From assembly GCA_050747865.1 (NCBI GenBank), contig JBOGJI010000077.1, forward strand, positions 1 to 21,842: a DNA stretch of 21,842 bases, in the 5' to 3' direction. Shown here piece after piece: positions 14,361 to 21,634 of the stretch. A model generated the notes under the pieces. It worked only from the letters and a program-made list of their open reading frames with translations, was not told the origin of the DNA and did no database searches. A program made the position numbers and the translations under genes. This DNA is from JBOGJI01 sp050747865. Its GTDB lineage: Bacteria; Acidobacteriota; Thermoanaerobaculia; Multivoradales; JAHEKO01. Each line of letters begins with the position of its first letter. Position 1 is the first letter of the stretch.

Positions 14361-15422
14361 TCATCGAAAGACGAGGCGGCATTCGCCGTCGGGTGGCTCG
14401 ACCGTGCCGATGCGCCGCGCGTCGGCGACGCTCGCCCCGTGGAGCGCCGCCAGGAGCCCCGCGGCCACGTCCGGGGCCACGCAGGCGAGCAGTCCGCCAC
14501 TGGTCTGGGGGTCGAAGAAGACATCCTCGTGCCAGCCGGGCAGGGACCTCTCGAACCGAGCGCTAGGCGCCGCCATCTGCCGGTTGGCTCGGGTGGAGCC
14601 GGTGGTCGTCCCGCGCTTCGAGACCGCCAAGGCCTCGGGGAAGACCGGCACCGCGTCGGTCTCGATGACGAGCGTGACGTCCGAGGCCCGGGCCATCTCC
14701 AGGGCGTGGCCGGCCAGGCCGAACCCGGTGACGTCGGTCACGGCGTGGACCTCGAACCCCTGGAGGACCTCCGCCGGAACCTTGTTGAGCGTCGTGAGCG
14801 CCTCGAGGCACACGCCCAGGGCGCGGGCCGAGACCTGCCCCTTGAGGTTGGCGTTGAGCAGCAGACCGGTGCCGATGGGCTTGGTGAGGATCAGGACGTC
14901 GCCCGGCCGGGCCCCGCGATTGGCCCAGAATCGGTGCGGGTGGACGAGGCCCGTGACGGAAAGGCCGAACTTCGGCTCGTCGTCCTCCGTCGTGTGCCCG
15001 CCGGCGAGCACCGCTCCGGCCTCCGAGATCTTTTCGGCGGCGCCGGCAATGATGTCCGCGAGAACCTGGTGGTCCAGCTTGCCGGACGGAAACCCCAGAA
15101 GGTTGAGGCACGCCAGGGGCCGGCCACCCATGGCGTAGACGTCGCTCATGGCGTTGGCGGCCGCGATCTGTCCGAACAGGCGGGCGTCGTCCACCGGCGG
15201 CGTGATGATGTCCGCCGTCAGCACCAGGGCGGTCTCGTCGTCGAGACGGTAGACCGCCGCGTCGTCACTGGTCTGGAAGCCGACGAGAAGGTTCGGATCC
15301 TCCGTCGGAGCGAGTCCTCGAAGCAGCTCAGCGAGCCCGACCGGGCTCAGCTTGGCCGCTCAGCCACAGGTCTTGGAGAGAGCGGTGAGCGTGGGTTTTC
15401 TGAAGAAGGCTCGTTTGAGCAC
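14361..15422 (-). CDS. selD: Selenophosphate synthetase SelD, itself a selenoprotein (in-frame UGA)
   Basis: SelD makes selenophosphate, the Se donor for SelA, from selenide and ATP. Conventional calling from GTG 15224 (MLTADIITPPVDD) loses the first 66 residues. Reading upstream in frame through UGA 15362-15360 gives ALSKTCG-Sec-AAKLSPVGLAEL, then PNLLVGFQTSDDAAVY, exactly the family N-terminus. Sec21 replaces the catalytic Cys, with the conserved Lys24 in AAKL. GTG 15422 is a good start: GGGGAGGA lies 9 bases upstream, and the predicted product is 353 residues (family about 345). AGGHTTEDDEPKFGLSVTG and ATPase signature regions are intact. The gene is convergent with selB and downstream of its own promoter (15446-15474). 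Confidence 0.95.
15330..15352 (-). promoter_or_regulatory. SECIS hairpin of selD
   Basis: On the minus strand, exactly 11 nt after UGA 15362-15360, a perfect stem GAGCCC (15348-15343) pairs with GGGCTC (15338-15333) around the loop GGTC (15342-15339). Below it a bulged T (15349) and three more pairs, AGC (15352-15350) with GCT (15332-15330), extend the stem. Spacing, GGUC loop and bulged U match the classical E. coli fdhF-type SECIS. This shows that UGA is read as Sec in this organism. Confidence 0.85.
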
Positions 15423-15445
15423 GTTGGCGGATCCTCCCCGCCGAG

Positions 15446-15474
15446 AGGGTACGTCGTGTTCAGTAGCTCGTCAA
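15446..15474 (-). promoter_or_regulatory. Candidate selD promoter
   Basis: On the minus strand TTGACG (15474-15469) and TACCCT (15451-15446) are 17 bases apart. Transcription would start close to the GGGGAGGA ribosome binding site (15439-15432) of the GTG 15422 start, so the mRNA would have a short leader. Confidence 0.5.
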
Positions 15475-15628
15475 GTGCTGATAGTGAAGCGCGAATCTGA
15501 CGCGACCTCAGCGGGCGGAACCGCCACGATTCGTCTGGCGGCAAAGCATGAGCGCCCGCGCTCCCCTATTCCTTCCGCCAGCTCGCGGCGACCGACCGCC
15601 GCCCGAGCGTTCCAGAAGGGGGACCCCG

Positions 15629-16054
15629 ATGAGGGACCTCGAGATCGCGCTGGAGCACCGGCCCGGGGCGCTGGCCGAGATGGGAGAGGCGCTGGGTCGG
15701 GCCGGGGTGAGCCTGGAAGGCGGTGGGGCGTGGGTCGTCGACGGGTGCGGCGTGGCCCACTTCCTGGTCGAGGACGCGGCGGCGGCGCGGGGGGCGCTGG
15801 AGGCGGCCGGCATCCGGGTCCTCGCCGACCGCGAGGTGCTCGTGCAGCGCCTCGACCAGGAGCAGCCCGGGCAGCTCGGGCTCCTCTGCCGGCGGATGGC
15901 CGAAGCGGGCGTGACCATCGAGGTCCTCTACAGCGACCACGCGCACCGGCTGATCCTGGTCGTCGACGACCTCGAAGCCGGACGAGCGGTCTCCGAGACG
16001 TGGACGCGCGAAGCGGAGCGAGCGCGGGCGATCAAGCGGGGCCGGCTAGCGTGA
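15629..16054 (+). CDS. Tandem ACT-domain protein
   Basis: The 141-residue protein from ATG 15629 (AAGGGGGA upstream) contains two ACT-type small-molecule-binding folds. MRDLEIALEHRPGALAEMGEALGRAGVSLEGG starts the first, and VLVQRLDQEQPGQLGLLCRRMAEAGVTIEVLYSDHAHRLILVV the second. The hallmark PGxL region is seen in both repeats (RPGALAEM and QPGQLGLL). Such stand-alone ACT proteins usually bind amino acids or other small ligands to regulate metabolism. The ligand is unknown here. Its 3' end overlaps the convergent ArsR-like gene by 23 bases. An upstream in-frame start at 15548 is not favoured because the family start is MRDLEIALEHRPG. Confidence 0.75.
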   Translation: MRDLEIALEHRPGALAEMGEALGRAGVSLEGGGAWVVDGCGVAHFLVEDAAAARGALEAAGIRVLADREVLVQRLDQEQPGQLGLLCRRMAEAGVTIEVLYSDHAHRLILVVDDLEAGRAVSETWTREAERARAIKRGRLA

Positions 16055-16742
16055 GGCCGAGCCGGGCCTCGAGCGCCCGGCGACCGCTCCTCGTGACCCG
16101 GACCGCGCGGCTGTCGAGGTCCCGGCTCACCCACCCCTGCGCCAGCCCGAGCGCCAGGACCGCGGCCCCGAGCGCGCCGCCGAGGTGCGGGCGCCGCTCG
16201 CTCCAGTCGAGGCAGGCGAAGGCGAGGCGGCGCCGCGACCGGCGGGCGGCTCCGAGGTCGACCCCGAGCGCCTCGAAGCCCTCGTCCCCAGCCGGGGTCA
16301 GCGTGTAGGCGCGGTCCTCCGCCGACTGCCCGGAGAGCCACTCGAGCGCCCGGAAGCGGTCGAGCAGCGCGACGCCGAGGGTGCCGGCGAGGTGGTCGTA
16401 GCAGGTGCGGGCGGCGCGGAGGTGGTGCGGCGTGCTCGGAGCGGGGGCGCCCCGGCGCTCGCCGGCGAGGACGCTCAGCGCCTCGAGCGCGGCGGCGACC
16501 TCGGGGCCGGTCAGGCGGTAGTACCGGTGCCGCCCCTGGGCGTGCACCTCGACCAGGCCCCGGTGCCGGAGCCGCTGCAGGTGGACGCTGGCGGTCGAGG
16601 GGGCGACGTCGGCCACCACGGCGAGCTCGGTGCTGGTGCGCGCCCGGCCGTCCATCAGGCAGTAGAGCATGCGGGTGCGGGCGGGCTCCCCGATCGCGGC
16701 GGCGACGGCGGCGACCGGCTCGTCGGCTCGATCGACATCCAT
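16032..16742 (-). CDS. ArsR-like winged-helix transcriptional regulator
   Basis: The 236-residue product has an N-terminal winged helix (about 10-80): IGEPARTRMLYCLMDGRARTSTELAVVADVAPSTASVHLQRLRHRGLVEVHAQGRHRYYRLT, where STASVHLQRL is the recognition helix. It is followed by a long C-terminal region with AARTCYDHLAGTLGVALLDRF, typical of the larger ArsR-family regulators. No obvious cysteine metal site is present (single Cys residues only), so the signal is unknown. The gene is divergent from the chlorite-dismutase-like gene, and an imperfect palindrome covers the start (16741-16764), which suggests autoregulation and control of that neighbour. Confidence 0.8.
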   Translation of the reverse strand: MDVDRADEPVAAVAAAIGEPARTRMLYCLMDGRARTSTELAVVADVAPSTASVHLQRLRHRGLVEVHAQGRHRYYRLTGPEVAAALEALSVLAGERRGAPAPSTPHHLRAARTCYDHLAGTLGVALLDRFRALEWLSGQSAEDRAYTLTPAGDEGFEALGVDLGAARRSRRRLAFACLDWSERRPHLGGALGAAVLALGLAQGWVSRDLDSRAVRVTRSGRRALEARLGLTLAGPA

Positions 16743-16764
16743 GGTTCGATCTTAGACGAATCAT
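16741..16764. promoter_or_regulatory. Imperfect inverted repeat, possible regulator operator
   Basis: ATGGTTCG (16741-16748) and CGAATCAT (16757-16764) form 8-bp arms with one mismatch around an 8-bp spacer. It covers the start codon of the ArsR-like gene and lies just before the divergent gene. ArsR-type regulators commonly bind such dyads near their own promoters. Confidence 0.45.
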
Positions 16765-16794
16765 GGTGTGCGAGCAAGTGACAGACTCGCCCCC

Positions 16795-17604
16795 ATGAGC
16801 ACCCCGAACGACGACCCCACCCGACGGATCCTGCGCCACGGCGCGTACCTCTGCCTGGCCTTCCGAACCGACGCGCGGCGGGCGGTCGCCGAGGCGCCGG
16901 TGGCCGCTCTCGTCGAACGCCTGGGATTCTGCGACGAGCTCGACGCGGCGGACGGCCATCCGCCGCAGGCGGTCGCGTTCCTGCGCCGCGTCGGTGCCAC
17001 CCCGGCGGACCTCGCGGACGACCGCCTGCTCGGCGCGGACGCGGTGGTCCACGTGGCTGCCGCCGCCGTGGAGCCGGTCGACCGCTTCCTCGCCGGCGCC
17101 GCGCGCCTGCTCTCCCCCGCCGCGGAGGTCTCGGTGCTGCGGGGCGTGGTCCGGCCGACCCGGTACACGGGCGGCCTGATGCACGAGCTCGCCTACGCCC
17201 ACCAGGCCGTCCAGCGCCCGGGCCCAGAGATGCCGAACGCTTTCCTCCTCCCGCTGAGCAAGACGCCCGCGTGGTGGGCGAAGGACTGGATGGAGCGCCA
17301 CACCTACTTCCTCCCCCGATACGGCGCCGACGGCCGCAGGACCTGCCAGGGCCACGCCCCCTCCGCCGCCCCCGGCGTCCCGTGCCTGATGCGGCGCACC
17401 TACAAGGGCCTCGCCGAGCCCGCCCCCGAGGGGGAGTACGACTTCCTCACCTACTTCGAGTGCGCGGACCGGGACGTCCCCACCTTCCACCAGGTCTGTG
17501 CCGCCCTGAGGGACACGACCCAGAACCCGGAGTGGAGCTACGTCCGCGAAGGTCCCCTCTGGCACGGGCGCCGGGTGGCTGGGTGGGGCGAGCTCTTCGA
17601 GTGA
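16795..17604 (+). CDS. Chlorite dismutase-like (Cld/HemQ fold) protein
   Basis: The 269-residue product from ATG 16795 resembles the chlorite dismutase-like superfamily of heme proteins (Cld, HemQ). The C-terminal part contains LLPLSKTPAWWAKDWMERHTYFLPRYG, then GEYDFLTYFECADRDVPTFHQVCAALRDTTQNPEWSYVREGPLWHGRRV. This has the family pattern: a K[ST]PxWW segment, a helix after the DxF strand, and a final EGPxxxGR strand. Assignment is by motif only. Catalytic residues (proximal His, distal Arg) cannot be fixed, so enzymatic activity is open. A GTG at 16768 is an alternative start. It is divergent from the ArsR-like regulator and may be its target. Confidence 0.45.
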   Translation: MSTPNDDPTRRILRHGAYLCLAFRTDARRAVAEAPVAALVERLGFCDELDAADGHPPQAVAFLRRVGATPADLADDRLLGADAVVHVAAAAVEPVDRFLAGAARLLSPAAEVSVLRGVVRPTRYTGGLMHELAYAHQAVQRPGPEMPNAFLLPLSKTPAWWAKDWMERHTYFLPRYGADGRRTCQGHAPSAAPGVPCLMRRTYKGLAEPAPEGEYDFLTYFECADRDVPTFHQVCAALRDTTQNPEWSYVREGPLWHGRRVAGWGELFE

Positions 17605-17625
17605 GACAGGCCGAGGCTCCTCGCT

Positions 17626-17955
17626 CTACTCCTCTTTCAGCCGCAACGCGAGCGTTCCACCGGTCGCCTCCGCCCAGCGGCGGAGGAAGCGAACGGTCGG
17701 GTTGGAGTCCCGGCGTTCGGCCTGGGCGACGGCCTGCTGCGACTTCCCGAGTCGCGCGGCGAGCTCGGCCTGGGTGAGCCCCGCTTGCTCGCGAGCGTCC
17801 CGCAGCAGGTAGCCCGCCGGCGAGTCCTCCCAGGGCGGGAGCCTCCCCCACCGTTTCAGGGTCTTCCATTCGAAGTAGGCCCTGGGGCGGGTACGGCGAA
17901 TGTCCGGCGAGAGCCTGGGAGGCGTGCTTGGGTCCGGAAAGCCATAGGTCTTCAT
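17626..17955 (-). CDS. XRE-family helix-turn-helix protein, likely antitoxin/regulator
   Basis: The 109-residue protein has a clear C-terminal XRE helix-turn-helix (about 46-105): SPAGYLLRDAREQAGLTQAELAARLGKSQQAVAQAERRDSNPTVRFLRRWAEATGGTLALRLKEE. The N-terminus (about 1-45) contains a conserved-looking WKTLKRWGRLPPWEDSP segment. It follows the nucleotidyltransferase-like gene with a 4-bp ATGA overlap on the minus strand, the usual layout of a two-gene toxin-antitoxin pair in which the HTH protein would be the antitoxin and repressor. Its own operator is probably the palindrome at 18557-18567. Confidence 0.75.
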   Translation of the reverse strand: MKTYGFPDPSTPPRLSPDIRRTRPRAYFEWKTLKRWGRLPPWEDSPAGYLLRDAREQAGLTQAELAARLGKSQQAVAQAERRDSNPTVRFLRRWAEATGGTLALRLKEE

Positions 17956-18548
17956 GACGGATACTCCCGCGCCCAGGCTTCCAGCGCGTCGAGCGCCGGC
18001 GCGGCCTTCCCGAGGGCCGGTAGCCGATCCAGTGCTTCCGTCGCCTCACGCCTGCCAGCGGCTTCTCGCAGGAACTTCCAGTCGAGCTCGGCGCCGACTT
18101 TCAGGTACAGCAGGGCCGCGGAGATTCCGTCGAGGCTCGATCGCCAGTGCTGCCAGGCGGCCAGCCTGTCGACCAGTGCGTCCTCGGGGGAGATCGTCAG
18201 GACCGACTCGTCTCCGGACCCGATGCGCACCGCGCGCTCGCCATCGGTCAGGCTGCTCGCAGGCAGCTCGATGAAGATTCCACCCTCCTCGTGAACCCAA
18301 TGACGCCCGGTCCTTTGGAAGCCGGCGCTTCTCAAGTCGTCTTCGACCTCTTGGCTGACGGCGCCGACGAAGTCGAGATCGCCCGTTGTGTAGGCGCCTC
18401 CGGTGTAGAGCTCGACGGCTCCGCCGCCGACGAGAACCGGGACCGGCTGGCCCCGCGCCTCGAAGAGCGCCTGAAACCACCGCGCGAGACCTGCAGTCCG
18501 CTCAAGGCCCGGAGGCATCTCCGACAGATCCTGAAGGTCACGGCCCAT
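17952..18548 (-). CDS. Nucleotidyltransferase-like protein (possible toxin of an HTH/NTase pair)
   Basis: The 198-residue product has a nucleotidyltransferase-fold N-terminus: VPVLVGGGAVELYTGGAYTTGDLDFVGAVS, where GG-AVELYTGG and the D-x-D (GDLDFV) are the nucleotide and metal motifs. The later part is helical and ends EAWAREYPS. It overlaps the XRE gene and lies on its promoter side. HTH/NTase modules often act as toxin-antitoxin systems. Whether this pair is such a module, and which nucleotide or tRNA is modified, is inference. Confidence 0.6.
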   Translation of the reverse strand: MGRDLQDLSEMPPGLERTAGLARWFQALFEARGQPVPVLVGGGAVELYTGGAYTTGDLDFVGAVSQEVEDDLRSAGFQRTGRHWVHEEGGIFIELPASSLTDGERAVRIGSGDESVLTISPEDALVDRLAAWQHWRSSLDGISAALLYLKVGAELDWKFLREAAGRREATEALDRLPALGKAAPALDALEAWAREYPS

Positions 18549-18556
18549 AACAAACT

Positions 18557-18567
18557 ATACATTGTAT
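18557..18567. promoter_or_regulatory. Operator-like palindrome before the NTase/XRE pair
   Basis: ATACA-T-TGTAT is a perfect odd palindrome eight bases upstream of the minus-strand start of the NTase-like gene, in an AT-rich patch that contains TATAGT- and TACAAT-like -10 hexamers (minus strand). An XRE autoregulatory site is the simplest reading. Confidence 0.45.
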
Positions 18568-18781
18568 TAGAGATCGATACCCCGATGTACGGCGTGCGCC
18601 TCCCGTGGTCCATCCGGGCCCCTCCGGCGGAGCGGATGCGGCAGCGGATGAGAACGGACGGCATTGGCGAGACGGGGCCCTGGCTACAATGACCGGCAGG
18701 ACCCCTTCGCCGCTGTCCAGCCGGAACCCTCCCCGAGGACGCCGCCGATGCCGACCTCCCGCCCGAGACCGTGCCTCCGCG

Positions 18782-19175
18782 GTGCAGCATCCGGACCTGT
18801 TCGCCGACTCCCTGCGCGCGGCCAACACCGGCTACTGGGAGGAGGGGCGGGGCGACATGGAGGGCTCGATCTGGGAGCGCCACGAGCGCTACCTCGAGAA
18901 CTCGCCGCTGTTTTATTTCCCGGAGATCGACAGGCCGCTGCTCATCGGACAGGGCAACCAGGACGGCGGCCTGGTCCCGACCGACGCCATCTTCGCGGCA
19001 CGCGAGCGCCTCGGCAAGAGCGTCGAGGTGCGCTTCTATCGTGCGGAGTGCCAAGTCACCATCCCGGGACGCCAACGTCCTCGACTTCTGGCGCCGCCGC
19101 CTCGAGTTCCTCGCCCGGCACCTCGAGCTCGACGGCGCCGGCGTGGTCTCCGTGCCCGCGATGGCAAGCCCTTGA
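18782..19175 (+). pseudogene. Prolyl oligopeptidase-like (S9) C-terminal remnant
   Basis: Translation in one frame gives LFADSLRAANTGYWEEGRGDMEG, SIWERHERYLENSPLFYFPEI, RPLLIGQGNQDGGLVP and ARERLGKSVEVRFYRAE, the C-terminal alpha/beta-hydrolase region of S9 peptidases including the catalytic Asp region (GNQDG). After about position 19046-19070 the family sequence continues in another frame as DANVLDFWRRRLEFLARHLELDG, so a one-base indel is present, and the GEGH-type His position has been lost (AECQ). There is no start and no Ser motif. It is a fragment of a larger gene that decayed. Confidence 0.7.
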
Positions 19176-19314
19176 TGAAATTGTGGAACCGCGCCGCGAC
19201 GCCGCGGTGACGGAAGGAAAAGACGGACCTGCGGTAGGCGCTGGCCGATCTGGCCTCGGCCCGATCTCCGAGGCGCGTCGCACCGGTCGAATGAAGTTCC
19301 TTGCGAGACCGCGG

Positions 19315-19337
19315 CCCTGTTTTTCCTCCTAACAGGG
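19315..19337. repeat. Short inverted repeat just before the RAYT gene
   Basis: CCCTGT (19315-19320) and ACAGGG (19332-19337) flank an 11-base T/C-rich spacer and end one base before the RAYT ATG. RAYT proteins recognise REP hairpins, so this may be a recognition hairpin or a translational hairpin. It is short and could be chance. Confidence 0.35.
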
Positions 19338-19338
19338 T

Positions 19339-20286
19339 ATGAGCCAGAGACTGCGCTACATCCCGCCCTCGTCCGTTTCCGCGTGGGGCATGGTGGAGGT
19401 CACCTGCCGCACCCTCCAGTCCCGCTTCCTCCTGAAGCCTAGCAGGGCATTCCGTGAGCTCTTCTTCGGCGTCCTCGGGCGCGCTCAGGAGCTCTACCCG
19501 GTGAAGATCCACGCTTTGGTCTGCCTGTCGACGCACTACCACATGCTCGTGACGCCGAAGGACAGCGAGCAGCTCGCCCGCTTCATGGACTTCTTCCAGG
19601 GCAACCTGGCGAGGAAGGCCGGCCGCCTCCACGACTGGCACGGCAAGCTCTGGAGTCGGCGGTACGACATGATCCCGGTCTCGGACGAGCCCGAAGCTCA
19701 GGTGGCGCGCCTGCGCTACGTCCTCGAGAACGGCTGCAAGGAGAACCTCGTGTCGCGCCCCGGCGACTGGCCCGGGCCCAGCTCCGTGAGGGCGCTCCTC
19801 GGCGGAGGTCCCCTCGGCGGCGTCTGGCACGATCAGACGGGGGCATGGGAGGCGAAGCAGCGCGGCGAGGCCGTCCGGCACCGGGACTACCGGAGCGAGG
19901 AGTCGATCGTCCTCGAGCCGCTGCCATGCTGGCAGCACCTCCCCGCCGAAGAGATCTGCGCGCGCATCCGGCACATGCTCGGTGAGATCGAGAACGAGAC
20001 GGCGGAACGCCACCGCCGCGACGGCACTCGCCCGCTCGGACGGCGTGCCGTCCTGAGAGTCCACCCTCACGACACCGCGGTGAGCCCCAAGAGAAGGTCG
20101 AGGCCGATCGTCCACGCGGCAAGCCGCGAGGTCCGCGAGGCCTTCAAGCAGGCCTACCGCCAGTTCGCCGAGCTCTTCCGTTGGGCGGCACAGCAGCTAC
20201 AGAGCGGCCACGAGCGCGTGGCGTTTCCACCCGGAAGCTTCCCGCCCAGCCTCCCCTACGTCCCGCCCGAAGCGGCGCCTGCGTAG
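19339..20286 (+). CDS. REP-associated tyrosine transposase-like (Y1/HUH) protein
   Basis: The 315-residue product belongs to the Y1 transposase (IS200/RAYT-like) group. A HUH-type motif H66-Y-H68 lies in LVCLSTHYHMLVTPKD, and a helix with the candidate nucleophile Tyr127 lies in QVARLRYVLENGCKENLV, in the place of the usual RYIHLNPVRAGLV helix. It is longer than typical RAYTs (about 150-250 residues), with a C-terminal extension rich in Arg. Such proteins act on single-stranded REP hairpins and are usually single-copy chromosomal genes. The site of action here is unknown. Confidence 0.7.
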   Translation: MSQRLRYIPPSSVSAWGMVEVTCRTLQSRFLLKPSRAFRELFFGVLGRAQELYPVKIHALVCLSTHYHMLVTPKDSEQLARFMDFFQGNLARKAGRLHDWHGKLWSRRYDMIPVSDEPEAQVARLRYVLENGCKENLVSRPGDWPGPSSVRALLGGGPLGGVWHDQTGAWEAKQRGEAVRHRDYRSEESIVLEPLPCWQHLPAEEICARIRHMLGEIENETAERHRRDGTRPLGRRAVLRVHPHDTAVSPKRRSRPIVHAASREVREAFKQAYRQFAELFRWAAQQLQSGHERVAFPPGSFPPSLPYVPPEAAPA

Positions 20287-20710
20287 CAGACCACGCCAGA
20301 GGGCCATCCAGGCGAGCACCCAGCTCACCCGCGGACCCGTGCGTCCGAGCTCGCCAATTCCTCATCAGCCGCCAGTCTCGCCGCTGCCTCACCGCCCGCC
20401 GAGCGCTGGAACGCCACGTCTCGCCCCCCAGTCCGACCTCTCCCCGACCCGCCAACCCGCGAGAACGAACACCTCCCCAAGGTTTGGCTGCGACCCAATA
20501 GGGTCCAGTGGTTCGCCGAGGCCCACCGCGAGGCGACGACTCTGGAGCTGGTCCCTCTCTGAACACCCCGGCTCGCCGCACCGTCTGCGACATCGCGCCG
20601 ACCTGCGCCGACCTGCGGATACCCGCCGGCCGAGGTCAGCCAAGCGCGTACTTCCGATACGCTCGGCCCGATCGGTCGACCGGTCACTTCGAGCTCCGAG
20701 GAGGTAGCGC
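20287..20710. other. Gene-free stretch between the RAYT-like gene and the zinc-ribbon gene
   Basis: No reading frame with recognisable sequence or good start was seen. The only clear element is the Shine-Dalgarno GAGGAGGT (20698-20705) of the next gene. The zinc-ribbon promoter must lie in this stretch, but I could not pick it out. Confidence 0.5.
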
Positions 20711-21211
20711 ATGTGGTGTCCGAGCTGCGGTGGAGAGTATCGGGAGGGGTACGAGACCTGCGCCGACTGCGGCGTGCCGCTCGTCGACGCGCGACCTGCC
20801 GGCGTCGACGCGCGACCTGCCGGCGCCGACGCGCCGGGAGGCGTCCTCTTCCCGTCGATGCCCTCACCGGTGCCGGTCACGGCTCCCCGGTTCGCAGGAG
20901 AGGCGCTGCACTGCCACAACTGCGGGCACGACCGCTTCATGGAGTGCACGGTCTACCTGCAACCGACGAGCACCGACTCGCTGGGCCTGCGAGACCTCGG
21001 CCCGGCGGCCAACGTGTTCGCCTGCACCGGTTGCGGTTTCGTTCACTGGTTCCTCCCGTCGGCGCTGCGAGAGGAGCCGCCCGCGGTCGAGCCGGACGAG
21101 GTCAACGCGCCGGAGGGCAGGGCCTCCGAGCCCCTCGAGTGCCTCTCCTGCGGCGGCTCGATCCCGACCGCCGAGAGGACCTGCCCGGCGTGCGGCTGGA
21201 ACTACGGGTAG
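20711..21211 (+). CDS. Triple zinc-ribbon protein of unknown function
   Basis: The 166-residue protein carries several CxxC pairs: C3/C6 with C17/C20 (CPSCGGEYREGYETCADC), C68/C71 with C105/C108, and C144/C147 with C158/C161 (CLSCGGSIPTAERTCPACGW). These make three likely zinc ribbons, separated by linkers. The linker after the first ribbon holds a perfect 21-bp tandem repeat (DARPAGV-DARPAGA). Strong Shine-Dalgarno GAGGAGGT. The VOC gene follows after nine bases, so both are one operon. Such ribbons often bind nucleic acids or act as metal-dependent scaffolds. No more specific role can be assigned. Confidence 0.65.
   Translation: MWCPSCGGEYREGYETCADCGVPLVDARPAGVDARPAGADAPGGVLFPSMPSPVPVTAPRFAGEALHCHNCGHDRFMECTVYLQPTSTDSLGLRDLGPAANVFACTGCGFVHWFLPSALREEPPAVEPDEVNAPEGRASEPLECLSCGGSIPTAERTCPACGWNYG
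20783..20824 (+). repeat. Two 21-bp perfect tandem copies inside the zinc-ribbon gene
   Basis: The copies lie at 20783-20803 and 20804-20824 (each begins GTCGACGCGCGACC) and keep the frame, coding VDARPAG. The repeat looks like a recent in-frame duplication of a linker. Confidence 0.75.
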
Positions 21212-21220
21212 CTCCCGACC

Positions 21221-21634
21221 ATGACCCTCCTCGCCGTCTCGCACCTGGTGCTCGCCACGGACGACGTGCCCCGGATCACCCGGTTCTTCGAGGCGGCCTT
21301 CGGCCTCACCTCGCACTTCGAGAACGAGATGTTCTCGGAGCTCGTGCTGCCGTCGCGGTTCCAGATCGCCTTCTTCAAGCCGGTGGGCGCCTCGGCGAAG
21401 AGCTTCCACGCCGCCGCGGACCGCCGAGGCTGCGCCTTCGGGGTCACGGTCGGCGACGTCGACGCCGCCTACGAGCGGCTCACCGCGATGCAGGAGGAGT
21501 ACCCGATCTCCCTCTCCGGCCCGCCCAAGGAGCACCCGTGGGGCGAGAAGAGCTTCCTCCTGACCGACCCGGACGGCAACCGGTGGGAGATTACCCACTC
21601 GCCGAGCCCGGACGGGATGCTCCGGAACCGCTGA
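21221..21634 (+). CDS. VOC/glyoxalase superfamily protein
   Basis: The 137-residue product has the paired beta-alpha-beta-beta-beta modules of the vicinal-oxygen-chelate fold. Module one is VSHLVLATDDVPRITRFFEAAFGLT, with His8 a candidate metal ligand. Module two is CAFGVTVGDVDAAYERLTA and the end FLLTDPDGNRWEITHSP, with Glu123 a second candidate ligand. Substrate unknown; members include glyoxalases, dioxygenases and antibiotic-binding proteins. It starts nine bases after the zinc-ribbon gene and ends before a short featureless stretch reaching the window edge. Confidence 0.8.
   Translation: MTLLAVSHLVLATDDVPRITRFFEAAFGLTSHFENEMFSELVLPSRFQIAFFKPVGASAKSFHAAADRRGCAFGVTVGDVDAAYERLTAMQEEYPISLSGPPKEHPWGEKSFLLTDPDGNRWEITHSPSPDGMLRNR

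Noticed and set aside
14361..15224. selD starting at GTG 15224
   Set aside because: It would lack the catalytic N-terminal segment. The in-frame UGA with SECIS and start at 15422 explains the whole protein.
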